Source: Gracilariopsis chorda
Lineage: Eukaryota; Rhodophyta; Florideophyceae; Gracilariales; Gracilariaceae
Reading direction: 5' to 3'
DNA: 64,000 nucleotides
Assembly (NCBI GenBank): GCA_003194525.1
Contig: NBIV01000015.1
Location: forward strand, 124,001-188,000
The translations under genes were made by a program, and so were the position numbers. Shown piece by piece: positions 62,734 to 64,000 of the stretch; within the stretch, counting starts at the first letter, position 1; each line of letters begins with the position of its first letter. Below the pieces are notes generated by a model, which saw only the letters and a program-made list of their open reading frames with translations, searched no databases and had not been told where the DNA came from.

Positions 62734-64000
62734 CTACTCGCCAAGCCGTTGACGTATGCGCTGCAATTCCTCCATTATTGCGTCCTCCCGCGCACTCAGT
62801 GCACTCTCATGCGCAGCGCCGTCCTCTGCACCGCCGCCTTCCACGCCGCGGACCGCCCCGTCACTTTCGTCCTCGCCGCCTTTGAAGTGATCCTCGATAA
62901 CCATCATGCATGCACCTACACTCCGTCTCTCACGCATAGCGTCCCTCAGCGCTGTAAACGCGTCAGCGTTCGTGCGGAGCAGCAGAACCGCTTCCAACAC
63001 CGCCCACCGCGCCTGGCAGCGCACTTCATTCACGGACCATGCGGGGGATAACCCCCCTAACAAACTTAACAGACCATTGATATCCGATTGACCACCTTCC
63101 GCTTCACCGAATTCAATCGCCTCTGCAGCAATGCCGGCCATTGCCACAATGGAGTAACGCTCAATTGCACTGCTGTTTAATCGACCCCGTCTCAACTGCG
63201 TGAACAAGTCGTCGTCCGAAAACAGCGTTCCAGCCTGTCCACCAATCCCGTTACGCACGGCCTCTGCAGCAGACAGCACGTACCCGCGTACAGGCAATCC
63301 CAGTAAATAGGCAGCTAGGAAGTGTCCTGTCTCATGAGTGAGTACCTTTTCCGAGTAGCTTGGCACCAGTGTGCGGTACACCGTCTCAAACAGCATACCG
63401 CGCACGAGTACCTGATCGGCACCGTACAGCAGCAGCATGCCCAACAACACAGGGCGTGCAAACTGTTGCAGTGCTAACGCGTTTAGCACCTGAACAGTGC
63501 CCACTACCACGCCCACTCCGGCAAGCTGCCAGAACAATACCGTGCGCTGGCGCGGCGCCAAAGCCGACAGCGGTAATCCGGCCCGTGTGACCAACTGTTG
63601 CACGGACACCGCCTTCTGCGCTAAAGGGGTAGCAGCCGGCGCACGCGCGCTTTCAAAGGCGCGCAAAAAGTGCGCCTCGCGCAGCGCACGGTACAAGGGC
63701 GTAATGGAGTATAAAGCGGCGGTAGCTTCGTCAAGCCGTTCTGGGAGTTGTTTCGCGGCGCTGGCTGTGACGCTGTCAATCAAGTCGATGCTCAGTTGTC
63801 TTGCCTCCGAGGCTGTACCGGAAAAGCATTGCAGCTGATTTAACGCCTTGTCCACTGCTTGTTTGGGCGTGAGGGTGGGGCCGTCACGCCCATGTGAAGC
63901 GCTTGCAAACGGCGGGGAAACTCGCGTGATGAATTTGGCGCGACGGGCGCTGATTGCGACGACGTTGCGATTGCGCGTGACGAAGTGCGAACGAGGCAAC
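62734..64000 (-). CDS. AAA-less M41 (FtsH-type) peptidase-like protein, plastid, partial
   Basis: The frame is open to the window edge, so the start codon lies beyond base 64000; 422 codons are visible, including the stop. A hydrophobic pair (VLFWQLAGVGVVVGTVQVLN and FARPVLLGMLLLYGADQVLV) precedes the zinc site LTHETGHFLAAYLLGLPVRG, an intact HExxH. AMAGIAAEAIEFGEAEGGQS with SDI follows and aligns with the third-ligand region of M41. There is no AAA+ ATPase domain. This matches a plant chloroplast family annotated as peptidase M41 or stress-regulated zinc protease. Substrates are unknown. The acidic C-terminus ends in a short coiled coil. Confidence 0.82.
   Translation of the reverse strand, partial: LPRSHFVTRNRNVVAISARRAKFITRVSPPFASASHGRDGPTLTPKQAVDKALNQLQCFSGTASEARQLSIDLIDSVTASAAKQLPERLDEATAALYSITPLYRALREAHFLRAFESARAPAATPLAQKAVSVQQLVTRAGLPLSALAPRQRTVLFWQLAGVGVVVGTVQVLNALALQQFARPVLLGMLLLYGADQVLVRGMLFETVYRTLVPSYSEKVLTHETGHFLAAYLLGLPVRGYVLSAAEAVRNGIGGQAGTLFSDDDLFTQLRRGRLNSSAIERYSIVAMAGIAAEAIEFGEAEGGQSDINGLLSLLGGLSPAWSVNEVRCQARWAVLEAVLLLRTNADAFTALRDAMRERRSVGACMMVIEDHFKGGEDESDGAVRGVEGGGAEDGAAHESALSAREDAIMEELQRIRQRLGE

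Overview
The window is nuclear DNA of a eukaryote, most likely a florideophyte red alga similar to Chondrus crispus. This is an inference. It rests on eukaryote-only genes (26S proteasome ATPase RPT3, proteasome alpha4, RNA polymerase I A43-like, PUS7, IST1, ATP12), photosynthetic-lineage genes (DGDG synthase, an AAA-less M41 peptidase-like protein, a 2Fe-2S ferredoxin-like protein), a Golgi-type sulfotransferase, mostly intronless genes with a few short GT-AG introns (68-189 bp, donors usually GTACGT or GTATGT), and genes packed between old transposons.

Layout. 0.6-17 kb is a transposon graveyard. It holds a candidate DNA transposon with inverted ends (604-3145) and a complete but dead Ty1/copia element with 150-bp LTRs, a 5-bp target duplication, PBS and PPT (3512-9826). 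Next to them is a Tc1/mariner transposase gene (10254-16909) that two further DNA transposons interrupted: a DDE_1/pogo-like element that appears to have inserted without a target duplication (10915-13916), and a PIF/Harbinger element with 44-bp inverted repeats and an ATT duplication (14074-16672). Removing both restores one continuous Tc1 reading frame, which fixes their ends to the base.

17-42.6 kb is an ordinary gene region with long spacers: flotillin, a secreted Cys-rich/PATEPP-repeat protein, a sulfotransferase, a Ser/Pro-rich protein, an ATC-hydrolase-like protein, divergent RPT3 and proteasome alpha4, pantothenate synthetase, a hemerythrin-like protein, DGDG synthase, an APR-like thioredoxin-fold membrane protein, and ATP12.

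42.8-45.9 kb holds three decayed copies of a non-LTR retrotransposon C-terminus (RNase H plus Cys/His knuckle). One copy is interrupted by a 312-bp SINE-like insert with a 10-bp target duplication; the insert shares its 3' tail with the LINE.

46.4-64 kb is gene-dense: ferredoxin-like and thiol dioxygenase genes whose stop codons overlap tail to tail, then A43-like, glycine-cleavage H protein, IST1, histidinol-phosphate aminotransferase, PUS7, an unrecognised three-exon membrane protein, an NCB5OR-like cytochrome b5, an R2R3-MYB factor, and an AAA-less M41 peptidase-like gene that runs off the right edge. The host genes are unrelated housekeeping, plastid, mitochondrial and secretory functions, as expected for eukaryotic gene order. 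The only functional pairing is the two proteasome subunits. No CRISPR array, operon or prokaryotic defence system is visible.
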